Source of the DNA: Jidongwangia harbinensis
Lineage (GTDB): Bacteria; Actinomycetota; Actinomycetes; Mycobacteriales; Micromonosporaceae
NCBI RefSeq assembly: GCF_020216025.1
Contig: NZ_JAIWNC010000013.1
Coordinates: 62,001-126,000, forward strand
Reading direction: 5' to 3'
Length of the DNA: 64,000 nucleotides
Positions 50,616 through 58,283 of the stretch are shown here, piece after piece. The translations under genes and the position numbers were made by a program. The notes below the pieces were generated by a model. The model searched no databases, was not told the origin of the DNA, and saw only the letters and a list, made by a program, of their open reading frames with translations. Every line of letters begins with the position of its first letter. The stretch's first letter is position 1.

Positions 50616-51815
50616 GTGGATCAGCAGGCACCGCCGGAGACCCGCCCGTGCGCCCACTGCGGACGCCCGGTGCCGCAGCGGGCCGCCGCCGGGCGCCCGT
50701 TCCGCTACTGCCGGGACAACGACGGCGAATGCCAGCGGGCGTCGCGCAACGTCCGGATGCGGCACCGCTCCTCCCCCGGCCTGGCCGGGCACGTGGCCCG
50801 CACCTGGGAGGCCGTGGACCGGCTGGACCAGCTGGTCGGCACGCTGACCGAGGCGCTGCACTCGGAGATGTCGCCGGCCGGCGTGGAACGGCAGGTGGCC
50901 GAGGTCCGCGCGGAGACGTCCCGGCAGATCGCCGCCGCACACACCGAGCGCGACGAGGCCCGCCGCGACGCCGACCACGCGGCCGGTGCCGCGGCCGCCG
51001 CCACCCAGCTGGCCGAGGCCGCCACCGCCGAGCGGGACGAGGCCCGGCAGGCCGCCGAGGCCGCGCGGCGCGCCGCCGACACCGCCGCGCACGACGCCCG
51101 GCAGGCCACCGCCGCCCGCGACGAGGCGCAGCGGGCGGCCAGCGCCGCCGCGGCGCTGCGGGCCCAGGCCGAGGCGGACCGGGACGCGGCCCGCGCCGAC
51201 GCCGCCGAACTGCGGCACGAGCTCGAGTCGGCCCGGCGGGCCGAGACCGCCGCCCGGCGCGACGCCGAGGCCGCGCGGCGGGCGGCGGACACCGCCCTGG
51301 CCGGCCAGCAGCAGGCCGAACGGCAACGCGACGAATCGCGCGCCGAGGCGGTCCAGGCGTCCCGCGACGCCGCCGCCGCCCGGGCGGAGACGCAGGCGGT
51401 CCGCGCCGAGGCGGCCGAGGCCGCGCAGGCGGTGCACGCGGAGGCGGCCGAGGCCGCGCAGGCCGCCCGCGCGGAGGCGGCCGAGGCCGGGCAGGCGGCG
51501 CGGCAGGCCCGGGACCAGGCCGAGGCCGCCCGCGCCGAGGCGTCCCGGGCCGCTGCGGACCGGGACGCGGCCCGGCGGACGGCGGACGAGCGGGAACGGG
51601 CGGCGGCCCGGGCCGCCGACGAGCTGGCCGCGGCCCGGGAGGCGGCCGCGCGGGACGCCGCCGACCTGGACCGGCGGCTGGCCGCGGCGCGGGCCGACGC
51701 GGCGGCCGCGCAGGACCGGGTGGCACAATTGTCCGCGCAGGTGAGCGACCTGGCGTCCGCGCTGGCCTCGCTCGGGCCGGGCAGGCTACCGGCGCAGCCG
51801 GACGGAAATCGATGA
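50616..51815 (+). CDS. Ala-rich coiled-coil protein with N-terminal zinc-knuckle-like motif
   Basis: A 399-residue protein. Residues 10-45 hold four cysteines in C-x2-C-x17-C-x6-C spacing (CAHCGRPVPQR, then YCRDNDGEC), likely a zinc site. From about residue 80 to 385 it is one continuous Ala/Glu/Arg-rich helix with near-repeats of AEAAEAAQA and AARAEA, a long coiled coil similar in character to KfrA or SMC-like proteins. No ATPase motif is present. It might bind DNA or act as a scaffold; neither is shown. GTG at 50616, without a clear Shine-Dalgarno. Confidence 0.8.
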   Translation: MDQQAPPETRPCAHCGRPVPQRAAAGRPFRYCRDNDGECQRASRNVRMRHRSSPGLAGHVARTWEAVDRLDQLVGTLTEALHSEMSPAGVERQVAEVRAETSRQIAAAHTERDEARRDADHAAGAAAAATQLAEAATAERDEARQAAEAARRAADTAAHDARQATAARDEAQRAASAAAALRAQAEADRDAARADAAELRHELESARRAETAARRDAEAARRAADTALAGQQQAERQRDESRAEAVQASRDAAAARAETQAVRAEAAEAAQAVHAEAAEAAQAARAEAAEAGQAARQARDQAEAARAEASRAAADRDAARRTADERERAAARAADELAAAREAAARDAADLDRRLAAARADAAAAQDRVAQLSAQVSDLASALASLGPGRLPAQPDGNR

Positions 51816-51870
51816 TCACACAGGTGGCGTGACCTATATCGCAGGATGTGGAGACACTCAAACGGTCGTA

Positions 51871-51890
51871 AAGTGGACCAAGGTCCACTT
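51871..51890. promoter_or_regulatory. 20-bp perfect palindrome upstream of rbpA
   Basis: AAGTGGACC, AA, GGTCCACTT: perfect 9-bp arms, 163 bp before rbpA and 55 bp after the coiled-coil gene. It resembles TetR/MarR-type operators. It may regulate a second, distal rbpA promoter. The rest of 51816-52053 has no gene. Confidence 0.65.
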
Positions 51891-51987
51891 CGAGACCATT
51901 GCGTGCTGACAGGTAAGGCCCGCGGGCGGCTACGCTCGTAGCGTTAACACCCACGACACACGATGACGCCACAACGTGCGGCTCGCT

Positions 51988-52013
51988 GGAATCCGGCGAC
52001 CGTTCCTTTCGTT
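51988..52013 (+). promoter_or_regulatory. SigR-type promoter of rbpA
   Basis: GGAAT (51988-51992), exactly 18 bp, GTT (52011-52013): the thiol-stress sigma factor SigR consensus. In Streptomyces coelicolor rbpA is a SigR target, so this fits known biology. Transcription would start near 52020, giving a leader of about 35 bases with GAGGGGAAG before the ATG. Confidence 0.8.
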
Positions 52014-52053
52014 ACACCAACGAGAGCAGCACCACGACCGAGGGGAAGCCATC

Positions 52054-52392
52054 ATGGGCGAGCGCATGCTGCGCGGCAGCCGTCTAGGCGCAGTCAGCTA
52101 CGAGTCCGACCGCAACACGGAGCTGGCGCCCCGACAGACCCGCGAGTACCTGTGCGTCAAGGGCCACCAGTTCGAGGTGCCGTTCGCCGTCGACGCCGAG
52201 GTCCCGATGACCTGGGAATGCAAGTTCGACGGCAGCGTCGCCCGGCTGGTCGACGGCAACGAGCCGGAGCAGAAGAAGGCCAAGCCGCCGCGTACCCACT
52301 GGGACATGCTGCTGGAGCGGCGTTCGATCTCGGAGCTCGAGGACATCCTCAACGAGCGGCTCCAGGAGGTCAGGACCCGCCGGGGTCGCTGA
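52054..52392 (+). CDS. rbpA: RNA polymerase-binding protein RbpA
   Basis: A 112-residue actinobacterial transcription factor. The N-terminal tail (MGERMLRGSRLGAVSYESDRNTELAPR) contacts RNA polymerase and promoter DNA. The zinc-ribbon-like core has EYLCVKGHQFEVPFA and MTWECKF. The C-terminal sigma-interaction domain is RTHWDMLLERRSISELEDILNERL. RbpA stabilises open complexes with the principal sigma factor. A SigR-type promoter and a palindrome lie upstream; a strong hairpin terminator follows. Genes downstream on the other strand are fxsA, ppm1 and lnt, a common actinobacterial order. Confidence 0.97.
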   Translation: MGERMLRGSRLGAVSYESDRNTELAPRQTREYLCVKGHQFEVPFAVDAEVPMTWECKFDGSVARLVDGNEPEQKKAKPPRTHWDMLLERRSISELEDILNERLQEVRTRRGR

Positions 52393-52408
52393 CCCGCAGC
52401 ACCACAGC

Positions 52409-52440
52409 GACGCCGTCACCGCGCCAGCGGCGACGGCGTC
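52409..52440. terminator. bidirectional hairpin terminator between rbpA and fxsA
   Basis: GACGCCGTC (52409-52417) pairs perfectly with GACGGCGTC (52432-52440) around a 14-base loop that itself can pair (CGCC/GGCG). It sits in the 61 bp between convergent stop codons. No T-run, as usual for high-GC actinobacteria. Confidence 0.75.
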
Positions 52441-52453
52441 TTGCTGTGCCGGA

Positions 52454-52984
52454 TCAGCGGACGATCTCGCCCTCCACGACCTCGCCCTCGATCTGGGCGG
52501 GTGCGGCCACCGCCGGCTCGTCCGCGGTGGCCGTGGCGGTCGTGGTGGTCGGCGTGCCGCGCTTCACGCGAACCCGCCGGGGTCCGAACAGGTCGCCGGC
52601 CACCGCGGACGGCACCCGCCGCTCGGTGGCCCGTTCCACGCCCCGCCGGGCGAGCCCCCGCGTCGGCGGAGTGATCAGCAGCAGGCCGGCCGCGGCCGAC
52701 AGGAAACCCGGCGAGGCCAGCAGCAGCGCACCCAGCAACCCGACCAGCGAGTTGCTGACCTGCGGGCCGGGCGGGCGGCCCGACTCGGCGGCGGCCCGGA
52801 AGGCCCGCCACCCGCGGATGCCCTCGCGGCGCAGCAGCGCCAGACCGGCGAGGCTGGTGACGGCCAGCAGCAGGATCGACCAGAGCGCCCCGATGGCCTG
52901 CACCACCGCGACGAAGACGGCGATCTCGGCCACCGCGAGCAGCAGCATGCCGATCGGAAGGAGAGCCAGGCCCCGGCGCATCAT
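52454..52984 (-). CDS. fxsA: FxsA family membrane protein
   Basis: A 176-residue protein with membrane helices (LALLPIGMLLLAVAEIAVFVAVV, ALWSILLLAVTSLAGLALL) and the cytoplasmic loop RREGIRGWRAF characteristic of FxsA. A second hydrophobic stretch (SLVGLLGALLLASPGFLSAAAGLLLI) precedes TPPTRG. In E. coli FxsA counteracts phage T7 exclusion when overproduced; the native role is unknown. A long acidic/Thr-rich tail (about 130-176) is lineage-specific. Start at the first of two adjacent ATG codons. Confidence 0.9.
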   Translation of the reverse strand: MMRRGLALLPIGMLLLAVAEIAVFVAVVQAIGALWSILLLAVTSLAGLALLRREGIRGWRAFRAAAESGRPPGPQVSNSLVGLLGALLLASPGFLSAAAGLLLITPPTRGLARRGVERATERRVPSAVAGDLFGPRRVRVKRGTPTTTTATATADEPAVAAPAQIEGEVVEGEIVR

Positions 52985-53012
52985 GCTTCCAGCATGACAC
53001 GCCCGCGCCGGG

Positions 53013-53801
53013 TCACGGCCAGGTGGAACCCTGCCGCCGCTTGCCCAGCCGGGCCAGCAGCGAGTCCCGGCGCGCCTGCACGCCCCACACCGTGACCCGC
53101 AGCAGCTGCTCACGGAAGATGTTGGAGCTCATCTTGCTGGCGCCGCGTTCGCGCTCGGTGAACGTGATCGGCACCTCGACCACCCGGAACCCGTGGCGGT
53201 GCGCCCGCCAGGCCAGCTCCACCTGGAACGAATAGCCCTGCGACGCGACCGTGGCGACGTCGATGCGGTCCAGCACCGACATCCGGTACGCCCGGTAGCC
53301 GCCGGTGGCGTCCTTGAACGGCATCCCCAGCGCCATCCGGATGTACAGGTTGCCGCCGCGCGACAGCACCAGCCGGTGCAGCGGCCAGTTGTGCACCGAA
53401 CCACCCGGAACGTACCGGGTGCCCAGCACCGCGTCGTTGACCCGCAGCGCGTCGAGCAGCTTGGTCAGCTCCTCGGGGGCGTGCGAGCCGTCCGCGTCCA
53501 TCTCCACGACCGCGTCGTAACCCTTGTCCTTCGCCCAGGCGAAGCCGGCCACGTACGCCGCACCGAGGCCCTCCTTGCCGGGGCGGTGCAGCACGAAGAT
53601 GTGATCGTCCGCGGCGGCCAGCTCGTCGGCGATGGTGCCGGTGCCGTCGGGCGAATTGTCATCGGCGACGAGGATGTCGACGGACGGTACGGCCCGGCGC
53701 ACCCGGTCCGTGATGAGCCGGATGTTCTCCGCCTCGTTGTAGGTCGGGATGATCACGAGGACTCGACCGATCCCCGGATATCCTTCCTCCGCCTCGCTCA
53801 C
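53013..53801 (-). CDS. ppm1: polyprenol-phosphate mannosyltransferase (Ppm1 catalytic domain)
   Basis: A 262-residue GT2 enzyme. VLVIIPTYNEAENI is the first strand, VADDNSPDGTG the nucleotide site, EMDADGSHAPEEL the metal-binding DXD, and DATGGYRAYR plus SYQVEL-like SFQVELAWRAHR the acceptor region. It makes polyprenyl-phosphate-mannose for lipomannan, mannoproteins and O-mannosylation. In mycobacteria the same domain is fused to or paired with Lnt; here the genes are split and overlap by 4 bp (53798-53801). No membrane segment, so membrane recruitment probably comes through Lnt. Confidence 0.93.
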   Translation of the reverse strand: MSEAEEGYPGIGRVLVIIPTYNEAENIRLITDRVRRAVPSVDILVADDNSPDGTGTIADELAAADDHIFVLHRPGKEGLGAAYVAGFAWAKDKGYDAVVEMDADGSHAPEELTKLLDALRVNDAVLGTRYVPGGSVHNWPLHRLVLSRGGNLYIRMALGMPFKDATGGYRAYRMSVLDRIDVATVASQGYSFQVELAWRAHRHGFRVVEVPITFTERERGASKMSSNIFREQLLRVTVWGVQARRDSLLARLGKRRQGSTWP

Positions 53802-55396
53802 CGTGCATCCTCCGAAGTGGTCATCGCGGGGGCGGTGCCGGCACGCCGGCGGCGCAGCGGCAGCGCCCCGATCAGGGCGATGGCGGCGAGGGCGAGCGCC
53901 GCCATCTCGGGCCAGTGGCCCAGGCGAGTCGATAGCGTACGCGTTCCCCCGAGGTGCATCTCACGCACTACCACCGCATCGACGTTGAAGCCGGTCGAAG
54001 CACGCACATCACCCGCCGTGCCGACGAACGCGGAGACCCCGACGGTCGACACCATCAGCGCCTCGCGGCCGTGCTCGACCGCCCGCAGCCGCACCATGGC
54101 GAGCTGCTGGCGGGCCTCGGCCTCGTTGAAGGTGGCGTTGTTCGTCTGCACCGCGAGGATCTGCGCGCCGCCGGTCACGGTGTCCCGGACGATGTCGTCG
54201 TAGGCCACCTCGAAACAGATCACGTCGCCGACGGTGACCGGGCCGGCCCGCACCACCCCCGGGGTCCGCCCGGCGACCATGGTCTTCACCAGGTCGGCCT
54301 TCTCGCTGACCAGCCGCGCGACCGGGCGCAGCGGCATGTACTCGGCGAACGGCACCGGGTGCCGCTTGACGTAGAGCTGATCCAGGTCGGGGCCGGTGAC
54401 CGGATGCCACAGGATGCCCGCGTTGCGGATCTCACCCGGGACGTCGCTGCGCAGCACCGTGCCGACCAGGATCGGCACGCCGATCGCCCGGGCCGCCGCC
54501 GCGATCCGCTGCGCGCCGTCCTGATTGCGGATCGGGTCGATGTCGCTGCTGTTCTCCGGCCACACCACCAGATCCGGCTGCGGCCGGCGGCCCGCCGCGA
54601 CGTCCGCGGCCAGGGCCTGGGTGGCCCGCACGTGGTTGTCCAGCACGGCCAGGCGCTGGGCGTTGAAGTCCAGGCCGAGGCGCGGCACGTTGCCCTGCAC
54701 GATGGCCACGGTGCTGGTGGCGGCGCCGGGCGCGGCCACCGGCACGGCCAGCGGCCCGGCCACCAGCACGCCACCGGCCAGCAGGTAGCCCAGCACGGCC
54801 GGTCCGGGCCGGCGGCGCCAGAACAGCGCCACCAGCACCCCGCCGGCGGCGGCCACCGCGAACGTCACCAGCGGCGCGCCGCCGTACGCGGCCAGCCGCA
54901 ACGACGGCGCGTCGCCCTGCGCGAACGCCAGCCGCCCCCACGGGAACCCGCCGAACGGCGCCCGGTCCCGGACCGCCTCCTGCGCCACCCAGAGCAGCCC
55001 GGTCAGCAGCGGCCACAGCCCGCGCCACCGGTCGACCAGCGGCGACAGCCAGGCCGCCGTCACACCGGCCAGCGCCAGCACGACGGCCTGCGCGCCGGAC
55101 AGCAGCACCCACGGCAGCCAGCCGGCGGCGATCCGGGTCCACTCCAGCAGCGGCACGAACAGCACCAGCCCGGCGACCACGCCGACGGCCAGGCCACCGC
55201 GCAGCCGCCGCCGGTGCGCCGCCGCGGCCAGCAGGGCCACCCCGGCGGGGGCGAGGAACCACAGATCGTACGGCGGCAACGACGCCAGCAGGGCGGCACC
55301 GGCGAGCGCGGCGAGCAGCAGCGCGACGCCCCGCCGCAGCGGCTGCGGGCCGGTGGCCGGGGCCACGGCACTCGGTGCCGGAGTCTGCAGCGTCAT
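53798..55396 (-). CDS. lnt: apolipoprotein N-acyltransferase
   Basis: A 532-residue membrane enzyme. Seven or more hydrophobic segments occupy residues 25-230. The nitrilase-like domain carries the triad in WPENSSD (Glu), YVKRHPVPFAEYMPLR (Lys) and GDVICFEVAYD (Cys). A final helix (about 495-515) precedes RRRR. It N-acylates the lipidated cysteine of lipoproteins at the outer face of the membrane. ATG at 55396 chosen; GTG at 55402 is the alternative. Its stop overlaps ppm1, matching the mycobacterial Ppm1/Lnt functional pairing. Confidence 0.93.
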   Translation of the reverse strand: MTLQTPAPSAVAPATGPQPLRRGVALLLAALAGAALLASLPPYDLWFLAPAGVALLAAAAHRRRLRGGLAVGVVAGLVLFVPLLEWTRIAAGWLPWVLLSGAQAVVLALAGVTAAWLSPLVDRWRGLWPLLTGLLWVAQEAVRDRAPFGGFPWGRLAFAQGDAPSLRLAAYGGAPLVTFAVAAAGGVLVALFWRRRPGPAVLGYLLAGGVLVAGPLAVPVAAPGAATSTVAIVQGNVPRLGLDFNAQRLAVLDNHVRATQALAADVAAGRRPQPDLVVWPENSSDIDPIRNQDGAQRIAAAARAIGVPILVGTVLRSDVPGEIRNAGILWHPVTGPDLDQLYVKRHPVPFAEYMPLRPVARLVSEKADLVKTMVAGRTPGVVRAGPVTVGDVICFEVAYDDIVRDTVTGGAQILAVQTNNATFNEAEARQQLAMVRLRAVEHGREALMVSTVGVSAFVGTAGDVRASTGFNVDAVVVREMHLGGTRTLSTRLGHWPEMAALALAAIALIGALPLRRRRAGTAPAMTTSEDAR

Positions 55397-55861
55397 TTCC
55401 ACCCGCGGAAGGCTACCTGGCGGCGGTCACGAACAGATCGCGGGTGTGAGCAGCGGAAACGGAACCGGGGCGTGGCCTGTGCGGCCACGCCCCGATTGCA
55501 TTCCTGGTCCCGCTGCGGCCCGGTGGAGCAGACGGATGAACGAACACCTTCGGACCGACGCGCCACGGGCTGGCTGCCCCCGCCGTGCCGTTGTCTACTG
55601 GCGCTGTTCATCTGCTGACCACTGAAGGAGCGCGGCCGGTCCGCGCCGCCCCGCCGACCCCCACCCCCTGGACCTGGCGTGCACCGCCGACCCGATCGGG
55701 TCGGCCGCGCGGCCAGTGGGCGAAGGAACGAAGCGAACAAGGCCACTTCCCGCTGAAGGACCCCACGACGGTACGTGGCACCCCCGGCCGCCTGTCAACC
55801 GCCCCACCCACCCCTGGGCGTGTCGCGTCCTTCGGCGTGTCATCCGGTGTACCCGATCGGG
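55397..55861. other. gene-free interval with several perfect palindromes
   Basis: I see no supportable gene in these 465 bp, although overlapping open frames exist on both strands. They contain the 12-bp hairpin at 55466-55494, a 20-bp perfect palindrome GCCGACCC, GATC, GGGTCGGC (55686-55705), and a second copy of its core CCCGATCGGG at 55852-55861 directly against the stop codon of the mutL-like gene. The rest is GC-rich without clear promoter elements; the lnt promoter must lie in its left part. Confidence 0.6.
55466..55494. terminator. strong hairpin, probable terminator
   Basis: CGGGGCGTGGCC, loop TGTGC, GGCCACGCCCCG: a perfect 12-bp stem. It lies between the end of the kam operon and the lnt start, on the same strand direction, so it would separate the two units. 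No T-run follows. Confidence 0.7.
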
Positions 55862-57103
55862 CTACCCGAAGTTCACCAGCTCGGCCGCCACCGCGGGATG
55901 GTCCGTGGCGAGCAGGCCGGCGGCGGCCAGCACGTACTCGGTGTCGATCATCCGACGGGCCGCGGTCGGCGCGGCCCACCCGCCGGCCGTGTCACCCAGC
56001 ACCGCGTCCAGCACCGCGTCGCCGCCGCCGTGGCGCAGCACCCCGCCGGAACCGACCACCAGCCGCACGTCCCGCAGATCACGGCCCCCGGTACGGGGCA
56101 GCCCCGGGCCCGGCGCGTGACCCCGTGCGTGGCGGCGCAGCGCGACGGTCGCGGCCAGCGCGGCCAGCCGCCGGTCGGTGACCGACCCGGCGGTGTCCAA
56201 CTTTTCCGCGGCCGCGGCGGCCAGGGTGCCGGCCGCGCCGGCCGCGACGCCGAGGTCGCCCTCCACGGTGCGCGACCTCCACAGCGTCCCCGCCACGTCC
56301 CGGTTCGGACCAGCCTCCGCCTCGGCGTCCGGGACCAGCGCCGAGTACACGTCCGTGGTGGCGCCGCCGACGTCGACCACCAGCACGCCCGCGCCCAGCC
56401 GGTCGGCCAGCACCTCCACGCCGGCCAGCACCGCGTCCGGGGTGGCGGAGCGCACCAGCGACCGGAACCGGGCACCCCGGGACAGCCGCTTGCCGCCGAT
56501 CACGTGCCGCAGGAACACCTCGCGGATCGCCGCGCGCGCCGGGCCGGGATCGAGCACGCCGATCCGCGGCAGCACGTTGCCCGCCACGGTCACCGCCACA
56601 CCGCGGGCGGTCAGCCGGCCGGCCGCCGCCGCGCGGGCGTCGGCGTTGCCGGCCACCACCACCGGCACCCGCAGCCGGGCCGAGGCCAGCCGTCCGGCGT
56701 TGTGCACCAGCACCTCCGCGTCGCCGCCGTCGGTCCCGCCGACCAGCAGGATCACGTCCGGGCGCGCGGCACGCAGCGCGGTCACCGCCGCGGTGTCCAG
56801 CGGACCCGCCGCCACGTGCACCACCTGCGCACCCGCGGACAACCCGACCCGGTGCCCGGCCTCCGCGGTGACCAGCGACTCGTAGCCGACCACCGCCAGC
56901 CGCAGCCCGCCACCGGCGGACGAGCAGACGTACAGCTCGCCGGTGCCGCCCAGCGCGGCGACCGCGGCATCCAGACCGGTCAGCACGTCGGTGCCCGCGG
57001 TGGTCGGCACCTCGGCCCGGCGCACCAGCCGGGCGCCGGCCAGATCGATCAGGCACGCCTTGGTGTAGGTGGAACCGACGTCGACGCAGACCGCGGTGGT
57101 CAA
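55862..57103 (-). CDS. MutL/GlmL-type ATPase, likely reactivase of the B12 aminomutase
   Basis: A 413-residue ASKHA-fold protein. Phosphate-1 is VCVDVGSTYTKACLID, phosphate-2 VLVVDVGGATTDVYSA, and adenosine region VRLVVGSGGVLRH. PDVILLVGGTDGGDAEVLVHNA is typical of the MutL/GlmL family (PF13941) associated with coenzyme-B12 mutases. Clostridial lysine clusters contain a related gene, proposed to reactivate KamDE after cobalamin loss. The start is TTG at 57103, overlapping the upstream stop as TTGA. Longer open sequence upstream is a shadow of that gene. Last gene of the kam operon. Confidence 0.85.
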   Translation of the reverse strand: MTTAVCVDVGSTYTKACLIDLAGARLVRRAEVPTTAGTDVLTGLDAAVAALGGTGELYVCSSAGGGLRLAVVGYESLVTAEAGHRVGLSAGAQVVHVAAGPLDTAAVTALRAARPDVILLVGGTDGGDAEVLVHNAGRLASARLRVPVVVAGNADARAAAAGRLTARGVAVTVAGNVLPRIGVLDPGPARAAIREVFLRHVIGGKRLSRGARFRSLVRSATPDAVLAGVEVLADRLGAGVLVVDVGGATTDVYSALVPDAEAEAGPNRDVAGTLWRSRTVEGDLGVAAGAAGTLAAAAAEKLDTAGSVTDRRLAALAATVALRRHARGHAPGPGLPRTGGRDLRDVRLVVGSGGVLRHGGGDAVLDAVLGDTAGGWAAPTAARRMIDTEYVLAAAGLLATDHPAVAAELVNFG

Positions 57104-57507
57104 CCGTGACGTCCGGTCTCGGGTGCGGCGGAGAGGCCGGACGGGGGGCGCGGCGGGACCACGACGGTGCCCGTGGCGGTCACCGCGACGATCGGCTCGG
57201 GCAGCACCCGTGCCCCCGAACCGCCGGTGCCACGGCACACCACGGCGCAGGTGAAGTCGACGGTGCGGCTGCGGGTACCCATCCGGGTCACCGTCGCGGT
57301 CACCTCCAGCACGTCACCGGCCTGCACCGGCGCCCGGAACTGCACGTCGGAGTAGGACGCGAACAGCCCCTCGTCACCGTCCAGCCGGATGCACACCTCG
57401 GTGGCGACGTCACCGAACAACCCCAGCGAGTACGCGCCGTCGACCAGGTTCCCGGCGTAGTGCGCGTGCGCGTACGGCACGTAGCGGCGGTGCACAACAG
57501 TGATCAT
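57100..57507 (-). CDS. kal: hotdog-fold 3-aminobutyryl-CoA ammonia-lyase (Kal-like)
   Basis: A 135-residue hotdog protein. MITVVHRRYVPYAHAHYAGNLVDGAYSLGLFGDVATEV matches the Kal family N-terminus with its conserved H-x-HYAG-x-LVDGA. The rest is GDEGLFASYSDVQFRAPVQAGDVLEVTATV, then FTCAVVC. Kal converts 3-aminobutyryl-CoA to crotonyl-CoA and ammonia in lysine fermentation. Its ATG overlaps the kamE stop by one base (TAATG), and its stop overlaps the TTG of the mutL-like gene. A general thioesterase is the alternative, but the operon makes Kal much more likely. Confidence 0.85.
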   Translation of the reverse strand: MITVVHRRYVPYAHAHYAGNLVDGAYSLGLFGDVATEVCIRLDGDEGLFASYSDVQFRAPVQAGDVLEVTATVTRMGTRSRTVDFTCAVVCRGTGGSGARVLPEPIVAVTATGTVVVPPRPPSGLSAAPETGRHG

Positions 57508-58283
57508 TAATTGCCTTCAGTCCGTTCAGGGGTGGCGGCGGGGCGGTTGGACGGGCGGTCCTCCAGAATCGCGTGCACCAGATAGGAGGCCACCTCGCGC
57601 GGCGTGGTGCCCCGGCCGAAGATCCGGTCCACCCCCAGCTCCCCCGCCATCAGCTCGTCGAACCGCGGGCCGCCCACGATCAGCAGCGGTCGCCGGCCGG
57701 CCGGCATCGCCTCCCGGAACGCCGCCGACATCGCCCGGGTGTTCTGCAGATGCGCGTCGCGCTGCGTCACCACCTGCGACACCAGCACGGCGTCCGCCCT
57801 GCGCGCCCGCGCGGTCTCCACCAGATCCGGTACGGACACCTGCGCACCCATGTTCGTCACGGCCAGCTCCGCGTACGACTCCAGGCCCTTCTCCCCCGCG
57901 ATGCCCTTGAGGTTGAGGATGGCGTCGATGCCGACGGTGTGCGCGTCGGTGCCGATGCACGCACCCACCACCGACAGCGGGCGCCGCAGCCGCCGCCGGA
58001 TCACCGCGTTGATCTCCTTGGCGCCGAGCAGCGGGAAGTCCCGCTCCACCACCTGCACCTGCGCGGTGTCGACCAGGTGGCTGACCCGGCCGTAGACCAC
58101 GAAGAAGGTGAACCCGTCACCCATCTGCCTCGCGTGCACCAGCATCGCCGGGTCCATGCCCATCTTCCCGGCCAGCTGCAGCGCGGCACCCTCGGCCCGC
58201 TTGTCGTGCGGCACCGGCAGCGTGAACGACAGCTGCACCATGCCGTCACCGGTGGTGTCCCCGTAGGGCCGGACGATACTCAT
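57507..58283 (-). CDS. kamE: beta-lysine 5,6-aminomutase, beta subunit (B12-binding)
   Basis: A 258-residue protein. The cobalamin-binding loop D-x-H-x2-G is in GTDAHTVGIDAI with His at about residue 115. Eleven residues later, Lys126 in LNLKGIAGEKGLE is at the position that binds PLP in the clostridial enzyme. The Rossmann B12 domain continues with VVGACIG before and LLIVGGPRFDELMAGELGVDRIFGRGT after. With KamD it moves the amino group of beta-lysine from C6 to C5 using adenosylcobalamin and PLP. ATG overlaps the kamD stop (ATGA at 58280-58283). Confidence 0.93.
   Translation of the reverse strand: MSIVRPYGDTTGDGMVQLSFTLPVPHDKRAEGAALQLAGKMGMDPAMLVHARQMGDGFTFFVVYGRVSHLVDTAQVQVVERDFPLLGAKEINAVIRRRLRRPLSVVGACIGTDAHTVGIDAILNLKGIAGEKGLESYAELAVTNMGAQVSVPDLVETARARRADAVLVSQVVTQRDAHLQNTRAMSAAFREAMPAGRRPLLIVGGPRFDELMAGELGVDRIFGRGTTPREVASYLVHAILEDRPSNRPAATPERTEGN

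Noticed and set aside
55585..56181. Open frames in the 55.4-55.9 kb gap
   Set aside because: Low-complexity Pro/Arg composition, overlap with the mutL-like gene on the other strand, no ribosome-binding site.
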